NCBI GenBank assembly: GCA_030512295.1
Contig: JAULSR010000003.1
Location: 372,001-436,000, forward strand
Origin: Bombardia bombarda
Lineage: Eukaryota > Ascomycota > Sordariomycetes > Sordariales > Lasiosphaeriaceae
Direction: 5' to 3'
DNA length: 64,000 nucleotides
Shown: positions 11,312 to 24,992 of the stretch, in pieces
Layout: each line of letters begins with the position of its first letter
Numbering within the stretch: position 1 is the first letter of the stretch
Notes under the pieces: model-generated
Seen by the model: the letters and a program-made list of their open reading frames with translations, nothing else
Database searches by the model: none
Told to the model about the DNA's origin: nothing
Program-made: the position numbers and the translations under genes

Positions 11312-13051
11312 TCACAAACAATCCACTGGAGCCACATACGACCCAATGTAGTCGAGCTTTTGCGAACTGTTGTTGACTAGGCGAAGCGCTTGTGAGCTTC
11401 CGTTCCGGAGAGAATCTGGAAAGTTGGGCCCTGGGGGCGTGGCCAGGCTCAAGTGAGGTCGAGGCTTTTCCTGGAGTCGGAATTGGTTGTGTTCATCGCC
11501 GTCAGCTCGACTTCCCCATGATGTCTGCTAGATGGTTAGATTCTACCATAGGATGAACGGAAAGGGATTGTAGCATAACGCACCTGCTTCAGCGTAAAGA
11601 GCGCGTACAACTTGATAAGGCCATGGAAATAACCGAAGAGGATGGATACTGGCAAGTACATAATGTCGCTCGGATTCTTGCGGAACAATCCCATCAACTT
11701 CACGACCTTTGTGAAGCCAAACATGAATATAATCTCTGCCGCTAGGACCATGTACCGATTGTTTGTCGACAGCCAACCTTCGGTTGCCCACCAGCAAGAA
11801 TAGAGCAGAAGCGGGTCGACAACGAATGCGAGCGAGGTAAATGTCGCGATGTAAAGGGCGTATGTGCACCATGGTTGCTGGCTGTTGACTCGAGTCAATA
11901 GGGGGCTCGACCAGACAGGGGTAGAGTGAGAAACAGAAAGAGACAGGGGTAAGTAGGACAGGGGCTGGATCCGGCTGGGAGCGGCTCAACTCACGTAAGC
12001 ACATGTCTCTCGTGCACGAGACTGGTCCAGTTACTTCTCCAGTTACTTCTCGCCCATCGCGAGCACTGGTAGAGGAACTTTGTGCTAGTCTCCAGGGTTG
12101 TTTCGATCTCGCATTCGGGGTGATACTGGATCCAGGTCTTCCAATTGTGGGCCACTAACCAACGAGTCACATAATTGTCGTCGTCCGCATTGAGAATGTA
12201 TTTGCCCCATTTCTCGTTTTCAAAGCCGCTCTGGAATTCGTAGCTCTTCAAAATCTCGCTTCGGTAGGCGCCGGTGCGTCCGGACATGCAAGAGGTACCG
12301 CCATCGATATTATGCGTCGCCGAGATTTCAAAGTTCCTGCGCTCAATGTAGGCGGCTCCGAGCCAGTTGAACATGCGAGTCGTGAGGTCTCCCGTGATGC
12401 GTTTGACTCTCTGGCATGTACCAACTCCGCCAATTTTGTCATCCTCGAACGGGGCAAGGAGCCAGGGCATCAGGGTTGATGGCCACTCGACATCGTCGTC
12501 GGCCATGACTGTGATTGGTGTCTGGATATGGTCCTCCTCTAGCGCCTTGCAGACCTGGAGTCGCTTGTTCGCCTTGTCCACATGAAGAACCTCAATGATG
12601 GTGGGGTACGCGCCGACAGGGGACCTGAGGGTAGTCACCACCTGCTCTAAAGCCTCGTGCTTGTTCCATGTGGTCACGAGAATCAGTTTTGCGGGCCTGC
12701 AAGCTAGGATGCTCTCGAGCGAACCCTGTAGCTCCTGAAAGCGGTTATGAATTGTTGGTATGATGACCGTGACATCCTCAGACGTATACTTTGGCTTTTC
12801 AGCTTTTGGTATTATCGATTTGTATGTCCAATGGCTGATACAATGTACGATAAGTCGCACATAACGGTGAAGCCTATAGGTGAGAATTGAGCTGTTAGCG
12901 CTTGAGACGGGAGAGCAACATGGCCATATGTAGAGAAGGAATCGCATCCATGTCAAAACTCGTACCAAAGTATTATGTGTACAACAGCCCAAAGTCTTGC
13001 AGAAGACAAAAAGTCCCAGCTTGGAAGCCCAAAGCCAATTAACCCGGCCAT
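11312..13051 (-). CDS. Cps1-type family 2 glycosyltransferase (polysaccharide synthase)
   Basis: Hand-built exons, 5' to 3': 13051-12966, 12873-11995, 11881-11584, 11524-11312; 491 residues. Phases agree at all junctions, and the first intron has a GCTAAC branch. The start ATG 13051 gives MAGLIGFGLPSWDFL; the longer frame that runs through intron 1 begins with TTG and is not used. Residues about 18-40 form a membrane helix. The catalytic GT-A domain follows: VTVIIPT near 64-69, the metal-binding ADDD at 153-156, NADDDN at 257-262, and QCSRW (QxxRW) at 298-302. The C-terminal third carries more membrane helices (TYALYIATFTSLAFVVDPL, DIMYLPVSILFGYFHGL). This is the layout of processive membrane synthases related to hyaluronan and chitin synthases. 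UDP-sugar as donor is inferred from the family; the product is not known. It stands alone between two gene-poor stretches. Confidence 0.88.
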
Positions 13052-16000
13052 TCTGAGATTGAGGTGATGGAACAACTTTCGATCGTATACTTGAAGCTGC
13101 TGCTCTGATGGATGTTGCCAAGAATCCTGATCCTGGTCACTTTACAGCGTCTGTTCCCTGACAGATCGAAGTCCCGTGGGGAGTAGATGCCTGACGAATG
13201 ACTCGGGCGTCCCGGCAACGGCTACCCGTTCTGGCCTGGTAGAAGAGGGAGGTCGAGAGGGAGAAGTGCGGCTTGTGCTGAGGAAACACGGCTGTCTCAT
13301 GAGAGGCGGGAGTGACACTGGGTCCGTGGAGGGAGGATCGAGCTGGGGAAGACACTGTCTGGCTGGCGCAGCTGGACAGTTTTTCTGCATTGGAAGCCCT
13401 CTTTGAACAGAGGGGGTGGTATGAGCAGGATAGAGGGGGAAGTTGTTGGTTTATTGGACCAGACAGATCTTGAGGAGGCGGCCTGGCTGGTAGGTAGATC
13501 GTTGTTGGGTGAAGAGTAGAAGGAGGTTAAACAAAACGACCGGAACAGGCAGTGCTCCCAACGATCAGGAGATACCTCGAAGCCTTCGATGGGGGAGGGG
13601 GGGAAAGGGGAGATCCCTTGCTAATGTACACACAAGACGGGAAGAAGTTCAAGGAAACAAATCCATTGTGAAGCCCAATTGGCCCTTCGAAACAACAGTG
13701 ACAAAAAGAAACAAGGCTGCAACGCTGGCTCAGGGTCCAGACTCGGGAGGGAGCACTAGGATATATAGGCAGACGGCAGAGAGAGAGGACGGGCTAGGAG
13801 ATGTACAATGCGCATCTGTTTAAAGACCGTACGAAGACGAGGGAACGAATAGCAGGGCGACATTTCGACGAGAATGAGAATGTACGAAATGTATGTACCC
13901 AGCAGCAGCCAGCGCAAGGAAGGGAAGGAGGAGCGCGCCAGACCATGGACGACAACGGTCAATGGACACAGAAACTTAGGAAGCAGAATTAAAAAAAAAA
14001 GACACAGTACCTACAGTGTACAACCTGGGAGATGTCAATGGGGTCCCCGTCCGGGTCGGCAGCAACAGTGCAGTGCATGTGCAGAGGTGGAACATGAGGC
14101 AATCTTAAAAAAAAAAGTACCTACATACATTTTTGGCCATTGAGCTTAGGTCGGGCTGCGCAGAACCGTAGCTGCTGGAGTACATACATACCTGCTCCTC
14201 CTGGTTCCTCACTGTGCTGCGTCTTTCAAGGTATGTCAAGTGGAAACCCAAGAGAAAAGGCGAGGGGCGAATGGCCAGATGGCGGGTACACAATGAGAAG
14301 ATTGCATACAATTGTATGTGCTTCTACATAGAATTTCACAATTCAACAAAGTCCAACGTCCCAGGTTCGACGTTACGAATGAGGGAGGGGTGTGTTTAAG
14401 AGGGAAGAAGGGGAGGGGACGACGGAGCAGGAAGGGGGGGCGTGCAGGTTCAGGGAAAACGGAAGTCGCAACGGTCGAGTTCCTTCCCCCATAGGTAATG
14501 AACAAATTAAGTCGGGAAGGTACATTCAGGTTGGTAGTAGGCAGGCGAGCCGGCAGGTAAGAGGTACTGTACTGTCGCCGTACTGTGTGCAATTTGCAGA
14601 ATTATTCCATAGGTACCTAAAGTGCGACTTTGCAGAATGCGACAGAGGGAGCAGCTTCCTAGCCTAGTGCAGATAAGGTCCCTCCCAAGAAGATGAACAA
14701 AGTGTCGTCGAAAAGTGCTCGCACCTGCACCACTTCACCAGTCTGGCTGGTGTTGCTCATCGGGCTGGAGAGCTCAGCTTTTTAAAGCTTCCATCTGATG
14801 TGCCCGTTTGCCATGGACAGACAGACACTTGGGCAACATGTTCCTGGGGAGCACAGGGCAGCCTGCCAGCCAGCACCAGCCAGTTGACCTAGCGAGCCTA
14901 GGTACCTGCGCAAAGCCCATCAAGATCGTGCAATCTGTGTCAACGGCACTGAAGTAACTCCGCTCACCCCGCCAAAAGATCCTGGAAAGGGCTGCCTAGC
15001 GGACGAGGCTTTAAAATCAGCCTAGACAGGGTATGCGGAGTCGACCTAGGCTTAGGAGGGAGGTATTGAAGGTAGGACGGGTGGGTACCTTGGAGCTTGG
15101 TATTGACCAGTTAAGTAACCTGCCCAGGTACCTAAGGCAAGGTGAATGTATGTACCGTCCGATACTTGTCCGGGCATACTGTGTAGCAGACAACGAAAAA
15201 TGGATTAACTCGTCTCTCGACCTTGTTAAGCATCTATTCTGTCGCCAATGACCAAAGAGAAAAATGGCGGAATGCTCATGACGGGCCGGACCAAGCCATC
15301 GAGACTCTGGGTTCCGTCAATAGCGAGAGCTCCAGCTCGTCAGCTATCAGCCCACAGCGGGCAGATCTGGTGGCTCCCGGCCGCTGGCAGAGAGCCATAT
15401 CACATGGCGGCGGGATTCTCGGTCCAGTAATTGGTGTGAGGGCAAGCCGTCAATCATACCTTGTTACATAGGTGCTGTGTAGTTATCGCTCCACAGATGC
15501 ATATGTCCTTGGTTTGCCCGACGGGGCCAAGGATCCAGTCGACTGCCAGGGTTATCGGTGATCGATCTCGCACTGCCTAGACTTAGAGCCCTCCGCAGGG
15601 TTTAGGTCCATGTTCGTTTTTCAACCTTCCCCAAACCTCTTCGGCAACTCTGCTCTCAGGGCCTCAGGCCAAGGCCGTTGAGTCGTCCATTGTCCTGTCT
15701 TGTGGATACAAATACGGGGGCTGATGTTGCTGGTTGCTACTGCTGGCCGCTTCAGTACTTTCGGTCGCTGGCTGCTGTTGTTGATGTGGTGGATTCTCTC
15801 CGCTGCGCGACGCCGGCGTTGGCGGGAAGCGAATCGAATCAGATGAGGCGGCGGCTGAGTGGAGCGGTTTGAGTGCCGTCATCTACCGTTTCTCGTCTGA
15901 GGATTTCGGTGTGCGTAAGGTATCCAGTGGCCCGTTTGTCTGTCTCCTTGTCCTAACTACGACTACCTAAGTCTTAACCCCCGGGCTCGGCAACGGAGAT

Positions 16001-18441
16001 ATATCTATTGGCGGATGGGCTGATGCTGCGCAAGGAGATGAAGCACTACTAAGGCGACCTTTAGGGGCCATCTACTACACTTCTTGACGCTCTAACACGC
16101 GCGGCTGGTCATCGTCTCGAGACAGGTTGTTATCGTCCCTGCCAAAGCCAAACAAAAAATAAGGGGGACCAGAGACGGCGAACTCCCCATCGCTGGAGCT
16201 TGTTGAGGTTGTTACTACATATCCGGGATAATCCCTCGAGTATCTCGGTCTTGCGGGCGGGGTGAAGGGCCACGAATTTGGGCAACAAGTCCCGCAGCCT
16301 CTCCGTAACGGACCCTGTGCGCATCCCGAGGTTTGCCAGGGAAGTTGGAGCTCGATGAGATCAGAATGGCACCTCGACGGCTCGAGGATGATGGCGTCAA
16401 GGCGATGAGCCCATGCTCCATCTGTTCCTGCCAATTACACGATACACAGAGAATAGGATAGGCGAAAAACCTGGCAGCAGCGTCGAGCAACACCATCCCG
16501 GGGACGGTTCACGGTACCCGCGTCCCAACCCCCGCGTCGGCCGCACACAGGTAGTTTCGACATTGCAGTGTCGGTCGGTGGGGGAAAAGGGCAGTGCGCA
16601 GCTGTCGATATGTCCCTTTGCTCAGCCCATCCTATCTGGTAAGTGATACATAGGGTGCTGATGCCCGCCGCGGGATGGGGGCCGTCCAGGGGGGGTTGTT
16701 TCTCCATGCAGGTACGGCTGTATAACGACGGCGTGGTCGACTGAAAGCGTCGTCTCTACGTATATCGACACCTATTATGCTACGTCCGCATCGGTAACAA
16801 ACGAGACCGAGCAGACAATGTTCGGGCAATGTTCGGATGGCTGCCGTCATCGCAACCGTTCACGTTGCAGGCGGTAGGTAGGTGACAAGTGAGCACGAGC
16901 TTCAGAGCAGACAGACAAGCTGGCATGCAGACATGCAGGCAGGCAGACCGACTGTCAATCCGTCAGTCCATCTGCCAACCATCCAATATCCCGATGTTTG
17001 GCAAACTCTGTGCGTATGTAGACAGATAGACAGGGAGAGAGAGGGAGCGAGAGGAAGCGAGAGAGACGTGCGCGGCCATGACCCGCTGTAACCAGCAACT
17101 GATGCAGCAATGCTGGCTATTGCATGGGCGCGACTTGGGGCTCATTGTCTCGTTTGGCGACCGGTGAGAATTCTAGGAGGGGATTGTCGCGTTGTGATGT
17201 ACATGGAAGACGACAAGGTTCAAATTTTTTGACATGCGGGAATGTTGAATGATGCTTGCCATAAGAGCCCGCGATCCTTGTTCGATAGTGGGTATTGGAA
17301 ACCGTAGTGATTACAGGCTAGGCAAGTCGCAGTGACGGCCCTGTAACCTGCGTTTTGTGAGCTGCGGAGATGGCCTGGGGATTGGTTCGAGCCAGGTGCC
17401 CGTGGATGGAACCAGATTCTCCTTTTTCCTGGGTGAACGATACCTAGAAACTAGCCTGAGGTGATTGAGAGTGGACAAAAAAAAAAAGGCAAGACCTTCA
17501 GAGCGCAAAATGATTGCCAGCTACCTTACCTGTGCTCAGGCATCCGTCCCGTCTACACCGTCCATCCATACTCCGACGCAGCACAGTACTTTGTAGGCGA
17601 CTGCCCGCCATGGGCTGCTGGGGGCTGCTGGGGGCGGGGACGTGCTTGAACCACTTTGGGGTTGAGATGTGTGGGTAGGTTTTGATGTCTCTGAAACCTG
17701 GCTATTCTGCAGCGGCTTGCATCTTCAGGGGAGCAATAAAGAGGTGCGAAAATACATTTAACGCTCAAAATTTTAGTCTGTGTGTGACTAAGTTTGTGTG
17801 GCTGCGATGACATACATACATGACAGGGAGACAAATTAGCAGCTGTCCAGCAGCGGGCAGACGTGGGCAGTCAGGCAGAGCAGATTAGTCAACCTTCACT
17901 CAGTGGCTCAAGCTTCTAATGGACGTTCTGCGGCGACGAACCCCACCAACAAACAACACGCAGCTGCAAGAGCGACCTGCAAAGGACGTCGCTGACGCCC
18001 AAGGAGTGCAGCATGCTGTGGCGGACCAAAGAAACGCCACGAGCCGTGTCAGGTCCTCTGCCCTGGCCTCGATGCTTGAAAAAGATGAAATAGGAGACCG
18101 GGGATTAATTTGGAACCCAACAGTTACGAATACGCGACAGCTGCAGGTCGCTTCAGTGCTTTTCATGCCTATGATAGTCCAGGAAGAAATAATAACGACT
18201 GGCTCTACCCTACCAGCTTCTAATCCTTCAGCCCATTTCTAGGCGGCTCTGGCTAGCGACGGTTGCGAACCAACGGAAGAGACATTGTGGTACTAGCCTA
18301 GACGTTGAGACTCGAGAGCGCACAGATGCTCTCCACAACCACTGCGCCGTGCAAGGTCCAAACCATGGAAAGCTCTCCATGTTCGCCGGAGCCCGGCCTC
18401 GCCAGGAGCGGAAGAGGAGGTTTCGGCCCGGAGTCTTTCGG

Positions 18442-18454
18442 CCCCCCCCCCCCC
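18442..18454. repeat. Poly-C tract (13 C)
   Basis: An uninterrupted run of 13 C in non-coding sequence, one of several long C or G tracts in the window. Confidence 0.9.
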
Positions 18455-20720
18455 AACACACCTAGGGACGAACAAGGTGCCGGGAGGGTCATAGACTGGG
18501 AGCTCATCGGCTCATGAACCCCTCTATGCCCTCTGTCACATACCGCTGGCACCCAGGGACGGGAGGAGATATGATCGCGCAATGCATCAACCAATCTCGT
18601 GTGCGTCGAGCTACTGGTTGCTTAGGTAGTCCCCATGCTGCTTACTTTTTCCCACCCGAGTCGTAGTTGCTTGGTGGCGTCCATCTCAACGACTCGCTCC
18701 TCCAGGTCGACGGATACAAGTGTCTCATATTGGCCTGACGAGTGCCACGGTACTGGTTACATGCGTAACCTGGCTGCTTAACTTTGTAAGAAGGATGCAC
18801 AGACGAATGCATGCACATACAACCTCGCCTACCCTAGGTAGTGAGCTGTTGCAATGCCCTATATCAGCCAAGTCGAGGTTCCGGAGTCGAGGAGTCCAAA
18901 AGCTGAGAGAGAGAACAAAAGTATCGGCGATTCTCAACATTTGACAGCTATTGTGTTGCAGCGGGTGAAGTACAGAGTTCCACGCCGGCTGTAAAGTCGT
19001 GTTGTGGTTACATGCCGCGCAGCAAATCAAGGCTTGACGGTCACTGGCTGATTTGGTATCTTGCCGTATCACAGATGCCGCCGTCATGGTCAATTCAGCC
19101 AAGTCGTATGTTTCTGTTGAAGCATCTGTGCGACGCTGGCCGCAGGGCAAAGCTCTCGGTGACACTTTGTACGATACCTATATAGTAAGGTAGGTAAGGT
19201 AGGTAGTCGGGAGGTAGGTCGGTCCCAGCACCCAGCGCCCGGCAACATCGCCAGTTCGCGTAACATCGCCGCCGTCCGTCCTTACGCACAGCGAATCTCT
19301 GTCGTGATGACCTGTGTCACACGCATGGCACCAAGATCCCAACGATCTCGTCGTCAAATGCGGGGCGTCCACTTGGCACCCAGTGACAGTCACGACACAG
19401 AGTGGGTGAGACAAGTAGACCTAGCCTGTTATTGTTGTCAAACTCCAACTCCCAGTATAGTACTCTGTAGTCCCGTGTTCCGTCTAATTGCAGCAGCAGT
19501 GGCAGCGTCGTTGGTCGTCGGTCTCAGCTCAGCACGTCATATCCAAGTTCGGGAAATAAACCAGCTAGACTGGTCCATTAGGTGTGGCCTGTGTGTTCTG
19601 TCCTCTTTACCAATCAGTCGAGAGCACGACGATCTCCCGAGGGCGTCCGATCGCTGATCTTGGAGGGCGAGAGACGCCCCACGAGCCATCTCGCTTCTCA
19701 TCTTCTCACTCGTCCATGACTCCATGTCGACTTGACTAACAAACTGACCTTGACTAGTGCCGACATGCACGGCCTGCGAGCTACTGTCCTAGACTGTGGA
19801 GAGGGACTGCTCGCCAAGGATCATCCCGCAGTTATTTTTTGCGCTGGTCTCCCATGCTGAAGAGCCATGCTAGCCTCATTCAACATCATTTGCAGCCCTC
19901 GCGTGTCGCGCCCTCAGTTTTTCTTTCCTCAGCTCGCCTATAGAAGTACAGACTGAATGATGTGGTTGCTGCTGCTGTTGCTGTTGTGAGATTCCTGATT
20001 GCCACACACAAGGTTGCAGTGCCACGCAGAGCACCTAGGCTGTCGTGCTGGATTTAGCATGCCAAATCATGTCAGAGTGTCGATTTGGCTGAAAGAATAA
20101 TTAAGCAAAATGGAAGTCGATCCCGGGTTATCTACGAAGTGGCATGGATGATAGATTCAAGGAGGGGCGTGCATCCAATCAATAGCACCCTACCCCATAG
20201 GTCCCCACTGTACCCACCACAAGTAACTGAACAAGTACCCCCGAGTAGCATCCATTGAGAGCAACACTTACAAGCAGAACATATCCACACATTGCCGGAG
20301 CAGTGTATGTAAATACAACATCACGTAAGAATAATCGCTACTGTATTATAGTACGTGGATGTCCCGATGAACTGACTGACTGCGTGTCAGACGTCTGAAT
20401 CCACGTATGTACTTGGCAGTATAACGTTAGTTGTCATGTTAATATGGAAGGTGCTCTTCTCTCTCTCCATGGCTCCTGCCTCTTTCCATATTTAGGGTTG
20501 CGCTCACCTTGGCCCTAGCATCCATGTCCCGGCTGAAGAAAGCCCCAGAGATTGCAAGCTCATAGAGTTCTGACATGTTACTGCACTCCGTACATCCGTA
20601 TCCGTCCATCCCCGTCCTTGATCGGCCACATCAAAGTATGGATCGAATGCGCCAACAGCCCACCACCTCCACCACTTGGGGTCGGGAGAAGCCGCCAACA
20701 ACCGCCGTACTTCGTACCTC

Positions 20721-20791
20721 ACGTACCCGTCCTCACACGTACCCGTCCTCACACGTACCCGTCCTCACACGTACCCGTCCTCACACGTACC
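20721..20791. repeat. 16-bp tandem repeat, about 4.4 copies
   Basis: The unit is acgtacccgtcctcac, repeated without mismatch four times with a partial fifth. Because 16 is not a multiple of three, all plus frames stay open through it. This explains the overlapping 185- and 194-codon frames seen there. Confidence 0.95.
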
Positions 20792-21573
20792 TCATTTTGT
20801 CTCTGGACGGTTCGCGGCTTGTGCACCATGTTTCTGTGCGAGAGCAAACATGGCATCGCAAATTATCCCCAGACTCAGACCCAGACCCAGCTGCACTATC
20901 AAGTCCAGGTAGATGGCTCAAGGGGTGGCTGGCAGCGAGTGCGGACATACATGCATGTCCTCGGAGTAGCTTCCCTCTCAAGTCTGGATTTCCTGTCTTG
21001 GAGATGGGATGGCAGGGTCAGGCCAATATGCCCGCTCTCGGTGTCAAACGGTCCAGCCGGCTTATCCGGGCATGGTATTTGCCATTTGCCCTCTTTTGCC
21101 CGTTTTTGACTTCGTCAAGCTTTCTGGCATGCTGTGTAGGTGGGAGCGTTGGAGCTTGAACCGCCCGATGTCGCCAGCCCAGGCCAGTCTGGTGGCTGAG
21201 GGTGAAGATCAAGCACGTCGCAGTCCGTCTCCAGAGATGTTGTTCGACTTACGATACCAACGTACGGGTACTCATCTATCTGACCTTGGGAGCTTAGGTA
21301 CCAGTACGAACGCGGCTCAAAGGTGGCAAACAATCTGTCTTCTCCGCACGTGGCCATTATTTTTATGTGCAGGCTTCCCCAATGGCGGGGATCATTGAGC
21401 GGCATTGACTATCACGTGTGGACTGGACGATCTCTGAAGATTCGACTTCCCTTCGTCATGGATTGGATCGTGCAAGTACTGGGTTTTACAGCAACGGCGG
21501 CGGCGGCGGCTGAAGTTGTCTCCCCTGCTCTGCCCTACCCTGTCTTGCCTTGCCTTGCCCTACCCTACCCACC

Positions 21574-21936
21574 CTAGCCTGACCGTTGAACAATCTCAAC
21601 GGCACGGCTACCTAGTTCGCCTGTTCTGCTGCCACAGCCCGTGCTGTCTTGTCCCTCACCGGCATTCATCGTGTAAGTCATAACGCTGGCTTCATCGATG
21701 CCAAGCCGTTCATCCCCAAGAACCGGCGATAACGTAACACGGGGCTTGGAGGCACGGTTCCGCGCGACTTTCACCTCATCGAGTCGCTTCAAAGCTTCAG
21801 CCACACTGTGGCCATCCATGCTGTTATCGACAAGGGCCAGAGAGCAGCAGAACCCCTGGGAGTTCGGATACCGGCTGGAGCTGCTGCTACACTTTTGGAC
21901 ACAAAATTGATGCCATTCAGGCAATTTCACGCCCAC
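21574..21936 (-). other. Unrecognised 120-codon ORF
   Basis: A minus-strand frame with fairly even amino-acid use (SVAEALKRLDEVKVARNRAS, then VTLSPVLGDERLGIDEASV). It has no upstream ATG in frame: a stop precedes the GTG that opens it, and the first Met comes about 40 codons in. No domain was recognised. It may be chance or the remains of a gene. Confidence 0.15.
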
Positions 21937-23755
21937 GACTTACACTGCAGCAGAACGTCCGATCCCTGACGAGAAGTTCGCACACCTACTTTCGTAACCC
22001 AAGGTACGAAACGTTCCCCCATGCAGGACGTCACTGTCTAGCCTTCACATAATGTTACAATTCTCCCGGAGCTGTTCTCTTTTTTGCGGCCCACACAGAC
22101 GTCAGTTTATAGACCTGGGGAGGGGGTGCACTGGTATGTATCCAACATGTACACGACGCAGCCGTCTGCTACTTCGTACCGCAGTGCCATTCTCAACAAA
22201 GTTGCCCACCGACGGGGCCATACCATGCCTCTTTCGCTTCAGGGCGTGGCAACCCTTCTCATGCACGCAATGCCGTTGCCTGCAATCAACGCACTCACCC
22301 CGTGCTGCTAAGTGACATTGCCTTTAGGGTGTCTAAGGTCCACTGCCGTCATAGGGGCCCAGCTGCTGGGCGTGGGTGGCCGTGGCCGAAGGCTGTGTGG
22401 CCGTCTTGCTGGCGTGGGGCGCCTTGACAGCAAAGGCAGAGAATAGCGTTGCGCTTCTGCATCGGGCAGCACCAGGCAAGCGAGAGGGTCGCTGTGATGG
22501 AACACAACCCGCAGATGAGAACAATGTTCCAAGCGCGGTTGAAGCGGGAGAACATGCTTCGGGGAAGCAGGAAAGCCCTCCCGGCATGCGGACGATCTGG
22601 GTGATGCGCATCCGGGGGTTCTTCCCCCCAGTCGTTCCCCCTTACGGCTGGACTGGCGTGTTTCTGGATAAACTCCCCCCAGACCCAACACCGGCGCTCG
22701 GGTCTACGCGAAACCGCTTACGACCAGCACGGTGAGGAGCAAAGGGGGTGATTTCTTTCACCTTCCTGGTTTCCTGCGCGCCTTTTTTATCCTTTTCATC
22801 CTGCATGTGCTCCAAAGCCTTGGTTGCATATTTTCTTTTTCTGCGCTGTTGTGAGTTGCTCGAGTGTCTCCTCCCAATGCAGCACGCAGGGTTCAGGGCA
22901 GCAAATTCTGTCTTGATAATGCATCAAGTTCGCAAGCACTTCTCAACTTCGGAGAGCAGCCCCCTGCCTGTTCCGCAATGGAATACCGAAGGGCTATATT
23001 TCAAGTCCATCAGTTGCCGGTCTGGGGTACGGATGGCCTTTGTTGAAAGGCTGCCTATGACACCGAGCGGGCACTCGTGATTGGGCCCTGACGACTGGCG
23101 GTCAAAAGAACCAAAGTTTTTGACAGACGTCTGCCGAGCCATCAACCAAGCCGTCTTGTCGATACATCAACTCCCATCGAATCATCCAAGAGCGAGGGTT
23201 GGGCCGCTTCGATGAGCCTATGCAAGATGGCCTGTCCTTGAAGAGGGACCATATTGATTGTTTACTGTGTCAGATCAGAAGTAACCCGAGCTCTCCAGTC
23301 CTCTCCGCCAGCGAGGAGAAGACCGATCCCAGACGCGGGCCGCGTTGAAAATCCATCCCTATCGTTGCATGATGCCCCCCGGCGGCAAGCTGTAATGACA
23401 GCCGTGAGTGAGTGCGAAGGCAATACGCTGCCATTCTGTTTTTGAACGGCAATCCCGGTGGCCCGAAAGAAGCTGGAGTATGGTTCCCATTTGCCTGCAG
23501 TCAGGGTCTTTCTCCAATACATTGTGAGAGACGGCGAAAACTCGGATCGTTTCTAGCTGCCTGACGACGGGAATCCTCTGACAAACCACAAGCGCGGGAC
23601 GTCATCGGTGCTACTGAAATATGGCGAACAACCGGGTTCTGCTCTCCGCTTGGCTGTGTGGGCCATGTTTCCAAAGTGAGACGACATACTGCTTTCGAGG
23701 AAGTATCCTGAACAGTCTGTCCAGAATCCGAACAGATCTGCAATGATCTTATGCC

Positions 23756-23805
23756 CATCTCTCCTCATCTCTCCTCATCTCTCCTCATCTCTCCTCATCT
23801 CTCCT
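23756..23805. repeat. 10-bp tandem repeat, about 5 copies
   Basis: The unit is ctcctcatct, repeated perfectly at 23761-23800 with partial units on each side. The strand is pure pyrimidine apart from one A per unit. Confidence 0.95.
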
Positions 23806-24773
23806 ATGACCACTGCGATACGACCATCGCCACCCCAACCCCTCATGATACCTAGATTTCCTCGTTTAGATTTCCGAAAACAGCATTCCGCATCTCAGAG
23901 ACTGATTTCCATACTCAACTGCGGCGAGTGTCTTGGGTTAAGGATGCCGGGCAGTAAGAATGTTGGGCATCTCAGATGGTACCTTGGAAGCAGCATATGG
24001 TCTGTGGTCGAATAAAGGCCATACTGAAGAAAATGAGCAAATCTCAAGACACACTCATTGAAGAGTCCCCCAGATAGCCAGATGCTCTGGTCCAGTGGCC
24101 AGATGCCCTGTTGAGAGCAGAGGCAGGTTGGTTTCTCTAGTCCTGACTAACCAACCACTTACTACTTCTCGGAGCCCTACACAATACATTGGGCGCAGTC
24201 ATGGTCTATCATCATTTGACATCATTGGTCATGGCTATGATTTCGGTGCCTTTTTCTCATAAGTTACACTCTCTGACCTCCCATCGTTCAATGAACTATC
24301 TCTTGGTACTGGGCCAATCTTCGACAGGCAACGGTTCTAGGTTCAAAGCCAAACTTGATTTCAGTTAGTGCAGAATTTGATGAAAGAACTCTTTTTTTAC
24401 TGAGCACCCATTTAACTACTCTAAATGTTTCTCTTCAATAGCTATAGAAGACAAAGCAGTACGTTTTGATGAGAAAGTCGACATGTCTATACTCCTCATT
24501 GGTAGCGATCTTTAGTTCCACGAACAGAATCTCGCAACTTATGGAAATTTTCACACTGACCATATCCAGGTAGATGATGTAAAGTCGGTAATTTCAACTC
24601 AACTTATTTGCATCACGACATGCCAAATCCATGCTCAACCTCTGCGGGTATCACTCAGTCACACCTTGGACTGTTATTCTGGATTCACAGCCGATGTCCT
24701 GAGACGAGATCCCAGTCTGTCCGACCCACCACTACATGACGTATGGTTACACAACTCCATGTTATCCATCATC

Positions 24774-24992
24774 TCAAAACAGGCGGTCAAACGTCTGCCG
24801 GCAAAGTAGGGCAAATACTCCCGATTCCGAGAGCTTCGTCGTGGCGGGAGTTTCATCAGAAGCTGGCCTTGCATCCTGGCCATACATCGTCTCCCACCGC
24901 TCTTTAGGATAAATGGCGCGATTGATAGCACAGCATCTGGCCAGCTTCTGTGTGTCAAACCGATGTGTATGTCGCAGAAAAGTCGGCATCAA
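24774..24992 (-). other. Unrecognised protein-like ORF, possible gene relic
   Basis: The frame ends in a polypeptide of balanced composition (LARCCAINRAIYPKERWETM, then SGVFALLCRQTFDRLF). A second frame at 24955-25185 on the same strand abuts it out of phase, which could be two exons or a broken gene. I do not recognise a family and no clear splice sites join the two. Confidence 0.2.

Noticed and set aside
12966..13121. A longer N-terminus for the GT2 synthase starting at 13121
   Set aside because: It begins with TTG and reads through intron 1 in the wrong frame. Splicing 12965-12874 joins a better N-terminus (from ATG 13051) in phase.
17383..17393. A tRNA B-box-like word (ggttcgagcca)
   Set aside because: No matching A-box, no acceptor-stem pairing and no T-stem pairing around it.
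20552..21159. Two overlapping plus-strand ORFs of 185 and 194 codons
   Set aside because: Both are kept open by the 16-bp tandem repeat, which has no stop in any plus frame; no conserved protein is visible.
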